A DNA stretch of 64,000 nucleotides from Bradyrhizobium sp. Y36 (GTDB lineage: Bacteria > Pseudomonadota > Alphaproteobacteria > Rhizobiales > Xanthobacteraceae). This document shows positions 34,801 to 43,158 of this stretch, in pieces. Each line of letters begins with the position of its first letter. The stretch's first letter is position 1. A program made the translations under genes and the position numbers. The DNA lies in NCBI RefSeq assembly GCF_002531575.1, contig NZ_NWTI01000014.1, forward strand, positions 1 through 64,000. The letters are read 5' to 3'. Under the pieces are notes generated by a model, which was given only the letters and a program-made list of their open reading frames with translations, was not told the origin of the DNA and did no database searches.

Positions 34801-34862
34801 GCCACATCTGTTTCGTTGCCAGTTTCTTGCGTCAACCGACCCCAACCGATGAAGAGGGTAAC

Positions 34863-35798
34863 ATGATCACTCGCAGACTCATTCTCGCCGGCGCTGCCGC
34901 GCTCGCGTTCACGGCCTCCGCCTCCGCCGAGGACTGGAAGGCCAAATATCCCGAGCTGACCTTCGCGGTCATTCCGGCGGAAAACGCCTCGGGCGTGACC
35001 GAGCGCTGGGCGCCGTTCATGAACTATCTCTCCAAGGAATTGGGCGTGAAGGTCACGCTGCGCATCGCCAACGACTACGCCGCCGTCATCGAGGGCCAGC
35101 GCGCCGGCAACATCCACATCGCCAGCTACGGCTCGGCCTCGTTCGCCCGCGCTCGCCTGACCGGCGTCAAGACCGACGCCTTCGCCAACGACATCAACGC
35201 CGACGGCACGACCGGCTATTATTCGGTGTTCTTCGTCAAGGCAAACAGCCCCTACAAGAGCATCGACCAGCTCAAGGGCAAGAACCTCGGCCTCGTCGAC
35301 CCGAACTCGACCTCGGGCAACAACGTGCCGCGCTTCGAGCTCGACAAGATGGGCATCACCGATGCCGACACCTATTTCAGCAAGGTCGTCTTCACCGGCA
35401 GCCACGAGAACGCGATGCTGGCGCTGGCGCAGGGCACCGTCGAGGTCGCCGCCAACCAATGGACCAGCGACGACGATTCGACGTTGGCGCAGATGCTGAC
35501 CAAGGGCATGCTGAAGAATGCCGACGGCACGCCGATGAAGAAGGATGATTTCCGCATCATCCACAAATCGGCCCCGATCATCAACGGCCCCTATGCCTAC
35601 AATTCCGACCTGCCCGAAGAGGCCAAGGCGGCGATCGCCAAGGCGTTCTTCGACGCGCCGGCCAAGGACAAGGCGGCCTTCGACCGTCTCCAGGACGGCC
35701 AGAAGAAGGGTTTTCATCCCGCCACCACCAAGGACTGGGATGGCACGATCGAGCTGATCAAGTTCGTCGATGCGCTGCGCAAGAAGAAGGCGTCCTGA
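34863..35798 (+). CDS. phnD: Phosphonate ABC transporter substrate-binding protein
   Basis: A 311-residue periplasmic binding protein. The signal peptide MITRRLILAGAAALAFTASA is cleaved near SASAE-D. Family features are FAVIPAENASGVTERWAPF, IASYGSASFARARLTGVKTD and LVDPNSTSGNNVPRFELDK, where the STSGN segment contacts the phosphonate group. The ATG at 34863 follows GAAGAGGGTAAC. It is followed by a hairpin with a U-rich tail, which would let it be made in excess over the permeases. Confidence 0.95.
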   Translation: MITRRLILAGAAALAFTASASAEDWKAKYPELTFAVIPAENASGVTERWAPFMNYLSKELGVKVTLRIANDYAAVIEGQRAGNIHIASYGSASFARARLTGVKTDAFANDINADGTTGYYSVFFVKANSPYKSIDQLKGKNLGLVDPNSTSGNNVPRFELDKMGITDADTYFSKVVFTGSHENAMLALAQGTVEVAANQWTSDDDSTLAQMLTKGMLKNADGTPMKKDDFRIIHKSAPIINGPYAYNSDLPEEAKAAIAKAFFDAPAKDKAAFDRLQDGQKKGFHPATTKDWDGTIELIKFVDALRKKKAS

Positions 35799-35820
35799 AT
35801 TTTCGGGACGATGCACTCGA

Positions 35821-35850
35821 GCCGGGTCCCAGAGACCCGGCTCTTTCTTT
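35821..35850 (+). terminator. Attenuator hairpin between phnD and phnE
   Basis: GCCGGGTC (35821-35828) pairs with GACCCGGC (35834-35841) around CCAGA, and TCTTTCTTT follows. It starts 22 bases after the phnD stop and ends about 20 bases before phnE. An intrinsic terminator of moderate strength inside the operon explains how the binding protein can be made in larger amounts than the membrane subunits. Confidence 0.75.
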
Positions 35851-35870
35851 GACGGGACCCGTTTCGAGCG

Positions 35871-36755
35871 ATGACGACAGCGGTTTCGATCCTCCCCGAG
35901 CAGCAGCTCGCCGTGCTCAACGGAGCCTATCGCCAGGCGGTCGCCCGGCGGCGGCTTCGCGTCCTGTTCGGCGCCGCGATCTTCGCCGCCGCGCTGCTTC
36001 TCGCGGCCATCGGCGCGGAGGTGAATCTGCGCACGCTCTTCACCTATTTCGGCAATTTCGTCAGCTATTTCGACCGCATTCTCACCCTCGACAGCGGCCA
36101 GCGTGTCTGGACCGACGTCGGCGAGTGGCTCTGGGGCTGGCGCAAATGGTTGAAGATGCTGGGCGAGACCCTGCTTATCAGCTATGTCGGCACGCTGATC
36201 GGCGCCACGCTCGCATTTGGCCTGAATTTCTTCGCGGCTGAAAACACGTCGCCCGCACCCTGGCTGCGCTTCGTCGTCCGGCGCCTGCTCGAATTCGCCC
36301 GCACCGTCCCCGGCATCGTGTTCGCGCTGGTGTTCGTCATCGCTTTCGGGCTCGGGCCGATGGCCGGCGTGCTCGCGATCGCGATCCACTCCACCGGCGC
36401 GCTCGGAAAGCTGTTCTCGGAGATCGTCGAGAATGCCGACATGAAGCCGGTCGAGGGCATCCGCTCGACCGGTGCGAGCTGGCTGTCCTGCATGCGTTTC
36501 GCGGTGGTGCCGCAGGTGACCGCGGGCTATGCCAGCTACGCGCTGCTGCGTTTCGAGATCAATGTCCGCGAAGCCTCCGTGATGGGCTTCGTCGGTGCCG
36601 GCGGCATCGGCCAGGAGCTCGTCGTCGCCATCCGCAAATTCTACTATTCGGACGTCAGCGCCATCCTGCTCACCATCATCGTCACGGTCTTCATCATCGA
36701 CATCACCACCGGCTGGCTGCGCGGCCGCCTGTTCGGCAAGGAGGCGCGGACGTGA
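35871..36755 (+). CDS. phnE: Phosphonate ABC transporter permease 1
   Basis: A 294-residue integral membrane permease. After a cytoplasmic N-terminus, TM1 (LFGAAIFAAALLLAAIGAEV) lies at about 35-54 and the binding-protein-dependent transport domain with five further helices covers 100-285. The EAA-type coupling loop is GIRSTGASWLSCMRFAVVPQ, and the late motif is GFVGAGGIGQELVV. It forms the channel with the second PhnE, encoded with a four-base overlap (36752-36755). Confidence 0.93.
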   Translation: MTTAVSILPEQQLAVLNGAYRQAVARRRLRVLFGAAIFAAALLLAAIGAEVNLRTLFTYFGNFVSYFDRILTLDSGQRVWTDVGEWLWGWRKWLKMLGETLLISYVGTLIGATLAFGLNFFAAENTSPAPWLRFVVRRLLEFARTVPGIVFALVFVIAFGLGPMAGVLAIAIHSTGALGKLFSEIVENADMKPVEGIRSTGASWLSCMRFAVVPQVTAGYASYALLRFEINVREASVMGFVGAGGIGQELVVAIRKFYYSDVSAILLTIIVTVFIIDITTGWLRGRLFGKEART

Positions 36756-37597
36756 CGCGGCAGGAGGTCGATACGCGAGCGCTTCGCGCACGCTACCCCG
36801 ATGTGTTCGACCGGCCGGCCTCGGCGCGTCTCGCCATGCCGGCCATGATCGCCGCGGCATTCGCGGTCCTCATTTACGGCCTCGTCGATCTCGACTTCTC
36901 GCCGTCGCGCTTCCTCGCGGGCCTCAGCCAGCTCGGCTGGATCAGCCTGATGATGATCCCGCCGGATCCCGGCTCGTCGCTGCCGGTCTATCTGAAGGCG
37001 CTCGGCGAGACGTTGTCGATCGCGCTGCTCGGCACCACGCTCGCCGCATTGTTCGCGCTCCCGGTCAGCCTGCTGGCGGCGCGCAACATCGTGCCGTCGA
37101 AGATCCTGCGCTTTCCGGTGCGCCGCTTTCTCGATTCGATCCGCGGCGTCGATACGCTGATCTGGGCACTGGTGTGGATCAACGTCGTGGGCCTCGGTCC
37201 GTTCGCCGGCGTGCTCGCCATCGCGGTGTCGGATTTCGGCGCGTTCGGAAAACTGTTCTCGGAGGCGATCGAGGGCGCCGACCAGAAGCAGGTCGAAGGC
37301 ATCCGCGCCTCCGGCGGCAGCAAGCTGCACGAAATCCGGTTTGGTCTCCTGCCGCAGGTGCTGCCCGTGATCGCCGGGCAGGTGCTCTATTTCATCGAAT
37401 CCAACACCCGCTCGGCCACCATCATCGGCATCGTCGGCGCCGGCGGCATCGGCCTCCAGCTCGCCGAGCAGATCCGCGTGCTGGAATGGCAGAAAGTGTC
37501 GTTTCTGATCCTGATGATTTTGGTCGCGGTCGCCGCGATCGATTTCATCTCGGGCAAGCTGCGGTTCGCGATCATCGGGCGCAGGGCGGTCGCCTGA
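36752..37597 (+). CDS. phnE: Phosphonate ABC transporter permease 2
   Basis: A 281-residue permease paralogous to the preceding gene. Membrane helices lie at about 26-46 and within 80-275; the coupling loop reads GIRASGGSKLHEIRFGLLPQ and the end motif GIVGAGGIGLQLAEQ. The GTG start overlaps the phnE1 stop, which indicates translational coupling. Two different PhnE subunits make a heterodimeric channel. A family A repeat follows directly, probably ending this transcript and that of the convergent phnF. Confidence 0.93.
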   Translation: MTRQEVDTRALRARYPDVFDRPASARLAMPAMIAAAFAVLIYGLVDLDFSPSRFLAGLSQLGWISLMMIPPDPGSSLPVYLKALGETLSIALLGTTLAALFALPVSLLAARNIVPSKILRFPVRRFLDSIRGVDTLIWALVWINVVGLGPFAGVLAIAVSDFGAFGKLFSEAIEGADQKQVEGIRASGGSKLHEIRFGLLPQVLPVIAGQVLYFIESNTRSATIIGIVGAGGIGLQLAEQIRVLEWQKVSFLILMILVAVAAIDFISGKLRFAIIGRRAVA

Positions 37598-37604
37598 CAA
37601 AAGG

Positions 37605-37703
37605 TGCCGTAGGGTGGGCAAAGGCGCGTCAGCGCCGTGCCCACGAACTCTCTCCGTCATGAGCAAAGCCGTGGGCACGCTCCGCTTTGCCCACCCTACG
37701 GCA
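37605..37703. repeat. Palindromic repeat family A, copy 2
   Basis: TGCCGTAGGGTGGGCAAAG (37605-37623) and CTTTGCCCACCCTACGGCA (37685-37703) are perfect 19-base inverted arms; GTGCCCACG/CGTGGGCAC-type inner arms lie between them. The element begins eight bases after the phnE2 stop and ends 14 bases before the phnF stop, filling the gap between convergent genes as at 31121. Confidence 0.88.
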
Positions 37704-37717
37704 CCGAATTCGTGGAG

Positions 37718-38446
37718 CTACGACTCCACCAGAAACTCCACCCGCTCCGCCGCGAACCGCGAGTGCTTGGTCATCAGCGGCTTGCCGTCGAGATCGTGGT
37801 CGGTCGCGTCCACCACCAGGATCGGGCGACCGAGCGCGAGATCGAGCCGGGCCGCGTCGGTGGCGTCGACGATGCCGGCGGTGATCCGGGTCGCGCCGCG
37901 GCGATAGTCGCGCACGCCATAATGCGCGAGAAGCTTCGTCATCGAGCGCGTCGCTGCGAACACCGCGCCGGCATTTGGAAACAGCTCCGCCGACAGCCAG
38001 GAGGTGGAGACGCAGATCGGCGTGCGGTCGGCGAGGCGGATCGCCTCGATCCGCACCAAGGGCGCGCCGGTCTTGAGGCCGAGCTCGCGCGCCAGCTCCC
38101 GCGTGGCGACATCCTCGGACGCCTCGATCAGCTGGCCGCGTGGCTCGCGGCCGCCGGCGCCGACGATCTCGGAGAAGCGGGTGCGCGAGCGCAGGGGATA
38201 GGCGAGCTTCTGGGCCTCGACATAGGTGCCGCTGCCGCGCTCGGCCCGCACCAGGCCGCGTTCGGCGAGCGCCGCCAGCGCGCGCCGCACGGTGTGGCGG
38301 TTCACCCGATAGGTTTCGGCGATCTCCATCTCGCCCGGCAATTTGTCGCCGGCCGCAAAGCGGCCGTCGGCGATGCCGCGCTCGATGCCGTCGGCAACGA
38401 GGCGCCACAGCGCGACGCCGGACGAGGCAGTGTCTTGCATGCTCAT
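37718..38446 (-). CDS. phnF: GntR/HutC-family phosphonate regulator
   Basis: A 242-residue regulator. The winged helix is at about 13-80 (DGRFAAGDKLPGEMEIAETY, VNRHTVRRALAALAERGLVR) and the UTRA ligand-binding domain at 95-240. It is divergent from phnG. The palindrome at 38511-38538 in the gap is its likely operator. PhnF proteins repress phn genes until a phosphonate-derived or phosphate-related ligand is bound. The start could be 38446 or the next Met at 38440; neither has a clear ribosome site. Confidence 0.92.
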   Translation of the reverse strand: MSMQDTASSGVALWRLVADGIERGIADGRFAAGDKLPGEMEIAETYRVNRHTVRRALAALAERGLVRAERGSGTYVEAQKLAYPLRSRTRFSEIVGAGGREPRGQLIEASEDVATRELARELGLKTGAPLVRIEAIRLADRTPICVSTSWLSAELFPNAGAVFAATRSMTKLLAHYGVRDYRRGATRITAGIVDATDAARLDLALGRPILVVDATDHDLDGKPLMTKHSRFAAERVEFLVES

Positions 38447-38479
38447 ATCGCCGGTCAGCCTAGCCCAGAAATCACGCCC

Positions 38480-38497
38480 TTGTCACGAAACAGTCAT
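38480..38497 (+). promoter_or_regulatory. Pho box upstream of phnG
   Basis: TTGTCAC-GAAA-CAGTCAT has exact 7-4-7 spacing; the halves match the PhoB consensus CTGTCAT at five and six of seven positions. It faces the phnG operon, 77 bases before the phnG start, and precedes the palindrome attributed to PhnF. Confidence 0.72.
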
Positions 38498-38510
38498 GGC
38501 GCTCTCTTAT

Positions 38511-38538
38511 GAAGTTGTCTATTATCATAGACAACTTC
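38511..38538. promoter_or_regulatory. Perfect 11-6-11 palindrome, candidate PhnF operator
   Basis: GAAGTTGTCTA and TAGACAACTTC flank TTATCA. The core TGTCTA...TAGACA matches the style of GntR/HutC operators, including the TATAGA-type element known for PhnF of mycobacteria. Its position between the Pho box and the phnG start fits a repressor blocking polymerase recruited by PhoB. Confidence 0.8.
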
Positions 38539-38573
38539 GATGCGGCAAGTTCTGTCAAAGGTTCGGTGATCGG

Positions 38574-39029
38574 GTGACCCAGCACAACAACCAGCAAGCC
38601 CAGCGCAAGGCCGCCATGGCCGTGCTGGCGCACGCGGAGGCGGGCGAGATCGCCGCCCGCCTCCGCGACTTCGCCCTTCCGGACCATCAGGACCTGCGCA
38701 CGCCGGAAAACGGTCTCGTCATGCTGCGCGGCCGGGTCGGCGGCGACGGCGCGCCGTTCAACCTCGGCGAAGCCACGGTGTCGCGCGCGGCGGTGCGGCT
38801 CGCCAGCGGCGAGGTCGGCTTTGGCTACACGCTCGGCCGCGACGGCGAGAAGGCGCGGCTGATCGCGCTGTGCGATGCGCTGGTGCAGTCCCGGGATTTC
38901 GGCGGCGCGGTGGAGCGGGACGTAATCGCACCGTTGCGCGAGCAGCTTATGATTCGCCGCAAGCAGGCGGCGGCCGAGACCGCCGCCACGAAGGTTGATT
39001 TCTACACCATGGTGCGCGGTGAGGGGTGA
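38574..39029 (+). CDS. phnG: C-P lyase complex subunit PhnG
   Basis: A 151-residue subunit of the PhnGHIJ core, which with PhnI, PhnH and PhnL couples a phosphonate to the ribose C1 of ATP with loss of adenine. Family signs are LPDHQDLRTPENGLVMLRGR near 45-64, PFNLGEATVSRAAVRL and GRDGEKARLIALCDAL. The GTG start at 38574 gives the usual N-terminus; no ATG is available in the region. phnH follows after four bases. Confidence 0.93.
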   Translation: MTQHNNQQAQRKAAMAVLAHAEAGEIAARLRDFALPDHQDLRTPENGLVMLRGRVGGDGAPFNLGEATVSRAAVRLASGEVGFGYTLGRDGEKARLIALCDALVQSRDFGGAVERDVIAPLREQLMIRRKQAAAETAATKVDFYTMVRGEG

Positions 39030-39033
39030 GATC

Positions 39034-39642
39034 ATGACCACGATTGCGGAACTGCCGCCCGGTTTCGCCGACAAGGTGCTGTCGGCGCAGTCGACCTTTC
39101 GCTCGGTGATGGATGCGATGGCGCGGCCCGGCTCGGTCCAGCGCATCGTGCCGGCAGCGGGAACGCCCGAGACGATGATGCGCGGCACCGCCGCGATCGC
39201 GCTGACGCTGTTCGATCACGACACGCCGCTGTGGCTCGATGCGCGGATGGCGGAAAGGCCGGACGTGGTGAAATGGCTGAAGTTCCACACCGGCGCGCCG
39301 GTGGTGCAGGATTCCTCCATCGCGAGCTTTGCGCTGATCGGCGATGGCGCCGCGCTGCCGGCGCTCGAGCGCTTCGCGCTCGGCACCAGTGAATATCCCG
39401 ACCGTTCGACCACCTTGATCCTCCAGGTCGAGAGCCTCGAATCGGGGCGTCCCTTCGAGCTGCGCGGCCCCGGCATCGATGGCACCGCGATGCTCCAGGC
39501 GTCGATCAAGCCGTTCGATCTGTTCGAGCGCCTGCATCTCAACGAGGCGCTGTTTCCGCGCGGCATCGATGTGGTGCTGGTCGCCGACGAGGCCGTGGTT
39601 GCGATCCCCCGCACCACGCGAATCGTGAGCAAGGGAAGCTGA
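39034..39642 (+). CDS. phnH: C-P lyase complex subunit PhnH
   Basis: A 202-residue subunit of the C-P lyase core, a PLP-transferase-like fold without the cofactor. Typical segments are TFRSVMDAMARPGSVQRI near 24-41, ALTLFDHDTPLWLD and LNEALFPRGIDVVLVADEAV. PhnH is required for C-P bond cleavage and sits at the ends of the core complex. The ATG at 39034 follows GAGGGGTGAG; phnI begins three bases after the stop. Confidence 0.93.
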   Translation: MTTIAELPPGFADKVLSAQSTFRSVMDAMARPGSVQRIVPAAGTPETMMRGTAAIALTLFDHDTPLWLDARMAERPDVVKWLKFHTGAPVVQDSSIASFALIGDGAALPALERFALGTSEYPDRSTTLILQVESLESGRPFELRGPGIDGTAMLQASIKPFDLFERLHLNEALFPRGIDVVLVADEAVVAIPRTTRIVSKGS

Positions 39643-39645
39643 AGC

Positions 39646-40749
39646 ATGTATGTCGCAGTCAAAGGCGGCGAACGCGCCATCGAGAACGCCCATCGCCTGC
39701 TCGCCCACAAGCGGCGCGGTGATCACAGCGTTCCGGAGCTCACGCTCGGCCAGATCTCGGAGCAGCTCGGCCTTGCCGTGGACCGCGTCATGAGCGAAGG
39801 CTCGCTCTATGACCGCGAGCTCGCGGCGCTCGCGATCAAGCAGGCGCGTGGCGATCTGATCGAGGCGATCTTCCTGGTGCGCGCCTTCCGTGCCACGCTG
39901 CCGCGTTTCGGCGCCAGCGAGCCGGTCGACACCGGCGCGATGCGGGTGCAGCGACGGGTGTCCTCGACCTTCAAGGACATTCCGGGCGGTCAGATCCTCG
40001 GGCCGACCTTCGACTACACCCACCGCCTGCTCGATCCCGCGCTCGCGCAAGGCTTTGTGCCGGACGCGCTGGTCACGACGGAAGCCTCCACCGCGCCGAC
40101 GCCGCGCGTGACGGACATTCTCGGCCGCGACGGATTGATCGAATCCTCGCCACAGGCCGAGGTGGGCGCCAGCGTCGGCGACCTCACCCGCGAGCCGCTG
40201 AATTTCCCGGCCGACCGCGACCTGCGCCTGCAAAACCTCGCGCGCGGGGATGAGGGCTTTCTGCTGGCGATGGGCTATTCCACCCAGCGCGGCTATGGCC
40301 GCAACCATCCCTTTGCCGGCGAGATCCGTTTCGGCGAGGTCGAGGTCGAATTCTCGGCCGAAGACGTCGGCTTCGCGGTGCCGCTCGGCTCCATTGCGCT
40401 GACTGAGTGCCAGATGGTCAACCAGTTCAAGGGCTCGGCGACCGAAGCGCCGTGCTTCACCCGCGGCTATGGCCTCGCCTTCGGCCAGAGCGAGCGCAAG
40501 ACCATGTCGATGGCGCTGGTCGATCGTGCATTGCGCGCCCGCGAGCTCGGCGAGGAGGCACTCGCCCCGGCTCAGGATGAGGAGTTCGTGATGTCGCATT
40601 CGGACAACGTCCAGGCGACCGGCTTCGTCGAGCATCTCAAGCTGCCGCATTATGTCGACTTCCAGTCCGAGCTCGGCCTGCTCCGCAAGCTGCGCAAGGA
40701 GTTCACTGACGCCCAGGCGCCCGACGCCATGAAGGAGGCCGCGGAATGA
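39646..40749 (+). CDS. phnI: C-P lyase complex subunit PhnI
   Basis: A 367-residue catalytic subunit. PhnI alone is a purine nucleosidase; with PhnG, H and L it attaches the phosphonate to ribose triphosphate. Family hallmarks include YVAVKGGERAIENAHRLLA at the start, RRVSSTFKDIPGGQILGPTF near 105-124, GYSTQRGYGRNHPFAGEIR and the end segment GFVEHLKLPHYVDFQSEL. The length is the family norm. The stop overlaps the phnJ start by four bases. Confidence 0.96.
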   Translation: MYVAVKGGERAIENAHRLLAHKRRGDHSVPELTLGQISEQLGLAVDRVMSEGSLYDRELAALAIKQARGDLIEAIFLVRAFRATLPRFGASEPVDTGAMRVQRRVSSTFKDIPGGQILGPTFDYTHRLLDPALAQGFVPDALVTTEASTAPTPRVTDILGRDGLIESSPQAEVGASVGDLTREPLNFPADRDLRLQNLARGDEGFLLAMGYSTQRGYGRNHPFAGEIRFGEVEVEFSAEDVGFAVPLGSIALTECQMVNQFKGSATEAPCFTRGYGLAFGQSERKTMSMALVDRALRARELGEEALAPAQDEEFVMSHSDNVQATGFVEHLKLPHYVDFQSELGLLRKLRKEFTDAQAPDAMKEAAE

Positions 40750-41642
40750 ACGCGCCGGCCTACAACTTTGCCTATCTCGACGAACAGACCAAGCGGATGA
40801 TCCGCCGCGCGATCCTCAAGGCGATCGCGATTCCCGGCTATCAGGTGCCGTTCGCCAGCCGCGAGATGCCGATGCCCTATGGCTGGGGCACCGGCGGCGT
40901 GCAGGTCACCGCCGCGATCCTCGGCCCCCAGGATGTGTTGAAGGTGATCGACCAGGGCTCGGACGACACCACCAATGCGATCTCGATCCGGAAGTTCTTC
41001 GCGAAGACCGCGGGCGTTGCCACCACGACCGCGACGGAGGAGGCGACGGTGATCCAGACCCGTCACCGCATTCCCGAGGCGGCGCTGAACGAGAACCAGG
41101 TGCTGGTCTATCAGGTGCCGATCCCGGAACCCCTGCGCTTCCTCGAGCCGCGCGAGACCGAGACGCGGCGCATGCATGCGCTCGCCGAATACGGCCTGAT
41201 GCACGTCAAGCTCTATGAGGACATCGCCCGCTTCGGCCATATCGCCACCGCCTACGCCTATCCGGTCAAGGTGAACGCGCGCTATGTGATGGACCCGTCG
41301 CCGACGCCGAAATTCGACAATCCCAAGATGGACAATTGCCCCGCGCTGCAATTGTTCGGCGCCGGCCGCGAGAAGCGCATCTATGCGATCCCGCCCTATA
41401 CGCAGGTGGTGTCGCTCGACTTCGAGGATCACCCGTTCGAACCCTACCGCTTCAACGCGCCCTGCGCGCTGTGCGCGGCGGAAAATTCCTATCTCGACGA
41501 GATCGTCACCGACGACGAGGGCGGGCGCATGTTCGTCTGTTCGGACACCGACTATTGCGAGGGACGTCAGGCCGCCGGCCACCACGGCAGCCTCAGTGCT
41601 GCTCCCTACAAGGAGAAGGCGCAGGAGGCGTCGAATGGCTGA
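40746..41642 (+). CDS. phnJ: C-P lyase, radical SAM subunit PhnJ
   Basis: The 298-residue enzyme that breaks the C-P bond of ribosyl 1-phosphonate 5-phosphate, giving the alkane and the 1,2-cyclic phosphate. The cysteines are Cys240 and Cys243 (CALC) with Cys265 and Cys271 (VCSDTDYCEG), matching E. coli Cys241, 244, 266 and 272, which bind the iron-sulfur cluster and form the thiyl radical. The start YNFAYLDEQTKRMIRRAILK is typical. phnK overlaps its last eight bases. Confidence 0.97.
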   Translation: MNAPAYNFAYLDEQTKRMIRRAILKAIAIPGYQVPFASREMPMPYGWGTGGVQVTAAILGPQDVLKVIDQGSDDTTNAISIRKFFAKTAGVATTTATEEATVIQTRHRIPEAALNENQVLVYQVPIPEPLRFLEPRETETRRMHALAEYGLMHVKLYEDIARFGHIATAYAYPVKVNARYVMDPSPTPKFDNPKMDNCPALQLFGAGREKRIYAIPPYTQVVSLDFEDHPFEPYRFNAPCALCAAENSYLDEIVTDDEGGRMFVCSDTDYCEGRQAAGHHGSLSAAPYKEKAQEASNG

Positions 41643-42432
41643 CCAAGACCCGCTCGACAACGACGAACCGCTGCTGGTCGCGACGTCCCTCAGCAAGTCG
41701 TTCGGCCGCATTGCCGCCTGCCGCCACGTGTCGTTCTCGCTCTATCCCGGCGAGGTGCTGGCGATCGTCGGAGAATCCGGCTCGGGCAAATCGACGCTGC
41801 TGCAATTGCTGTCGGGCCAGCTCGCAGCCAGCGCCGGCCATGTCTCTTACCGGATGCGTGACGGTGTCGCTCGCGATCTCGCCACGCTGGGCGAAGCCGA
41901 GCGGCGCTTCCTGTTCCGCACCGATTGGGGGTTCGTGCATCAGGACCCCGCGCAGGGCCTGCGCATGGCGGTGTCGGCCGGCGCCAATGTCGGCGAGCGG
42001 CTGATGGCGGTGGGCTGGAATCACTATGGCCGCATCCGCGATACCGCATCCGACTGGCTCACCCGCGTCGAGATCGACACCGCGCGTATCGACGATGCGC
42101 CCCGGACCTATTCCGGCGGCATGCGGCAGCGGCTCCAGATCGCGCGCAACCTCGTCACCGAGCCGCGGCTGGTGTTCATGGACGAGCCGACCGGCGGCCT
42201 CGACGTCTCCGTGCAGGCCCGCCTGCTCGATCTGCTCCGCAGCCTCGTCGCCGAGCTGCATCTCGCCGTCATCATCGTCACCCACGATCTCGCGGTGGCG
42301 CGTCTGCTGTCGCACCGCGTGATGGTGATGAAGGGTGGCCGCGTCATCGAGACCGGCCTCACCGACCAGGTTCTCGACGATCCCCGCGAGCCCTATACCC
42401 AGCTCCTCGTCTCCTCGATCCTGCCGCCATGA
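41635..42432 (+). CDS. phnK: C-P lyase ABC-type subunit PhnK
   Basis: A 265-residue ABC ATPase that docks on the PhnGHIJ core rather than driving transport. Walker A is GESGSGKST at 46-54, the signature YSGGMRQR and Walker B LVFMDEPTGGLD. The FVHQDPAQGLRM Q-loop is characteristic of PhnK. The ATG at 41635 follows AGGAGG and overlaps phnJ. phnL follows ten bases later. Confidence 0.95.
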   Translation: MADQDPLDNDEPLLVATSLSKSFGRIAACRHVSFSLYPGEVLAIVGESGSGKSTLLQLLSGQLAASAGHVSYRMRDGVARDLATLGEAERRFLFRTDWGFVHQDPAQGLRMAVSAGANVGERLMAVGWNHYGRIRDTASDWLTRVEIDTARIDDAPRTYSGGMRQRLQIARNLVTEPRLVFMDEPTGGLDVSVQARLLDLLRSLVAELHLAVIIVTHDLAVARLLSHRVMVMKGGRVIETGLTDQVLDDPREPYTQLLVSSILPP

Positions 42433-42442
42433 ACCTTTCGAT

Positions 42443-43153
42443 ATGAGCTCACAGATGACCGCTATGATCGACGTCACCGACGCCAAGAAGACCTTCACGA
42501 TGCACCTGCAGGGCGGCATCGAATTGCCTGTCGTCAGCGGCGTGACCTTCCACGTCGATCCCGGCGAGTGCGTCGTGCTGTCGGGCCCGTCGGGTGCCGG
42601 CAAGTCGTCGATCCTGAAGATGATCTTCGGCAATTACCGCTGCGACAGCGGCCGCATCGGCATCCGCCATCGCGGCGCGCAGATCGATCTTGCCAGCGCC
42701 GAGCCGCGCCAGGTGCTCAATGTCCGCCGCTCCACCATCGGCTATGTCAGCCAGTTCTTGCGGGCGGTGCCCCGCGTCGCCACCATCGACGTCGTCGCCG
42801 AGCCGCTGATCGTGAACGGCATCAGCCGCACCGACGCGCAGGCACGCGCCGGCGAGCTGCTGCACCGTCTCAACATCCCCGAGCGCCTCTGGCAGCTGCC
42901 GCCCGCGACCTTCTCCGGCGGCGAGCAGCAGCGCGTCAACATCGCGCGCGGCTTCATCTCGGATCTGCCCATCCTGCTGCTGGACGAGCCGACCGCCTCG
43001 CTCGATGCCGCCAACCGCGCCGTGGTGGTCGAGCTGGTCGCCGAGAAAAAACGCCAGGGCGTTGCCATGGTCGCCATTGTCCATGACGACGAAATCCGTC
43101 ATCTGATCGCCGACCGTATCGTCGACGTCACCAGCTTTGCCGCCGCGGCCTGA
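42443..43153 (+). CDS. phnL: C-P lyase ABC-type subunit PhnL
   Basis: A 236-residue ABC ATPase of the C-P lyase assembly. Walker A GPSGAGKSS at 48-56, signature FSGGEQQR, Walker B ILLLDEPTASLD. The Q-loop stretch YVSQFLRAVPRV and the N-terminal KTFTMHLQGGIELPVVSGV are PhnL hallmarks. The ATG at 42443 matches the family start; an ATG four codons on is possible. The phnM start is five bases after the stop. Confidence 0.95.
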   Translation: MSSQMTAMIDVTDAKKTFTMHLQGGIELPVVSGVTFHVDPGECVVLSGPSGAGKSSILKMIFGNYRCDSGRIGIRHRGAQIDLASAEPRQVLNVRRSTIGYVSQFLRAVPRVATIDVVAEPLIVNGISRTDAQARAGELLHRLNIPERLWQLPPATFSGGEQQRVNIARGFISDLPILLLDEPTASLDAANRAVVVELVAEKKRQGVAMVAIVHDDEIRHLIADRIVDVTSFAAAA

Positions 43154-43158
43154 AGGAC

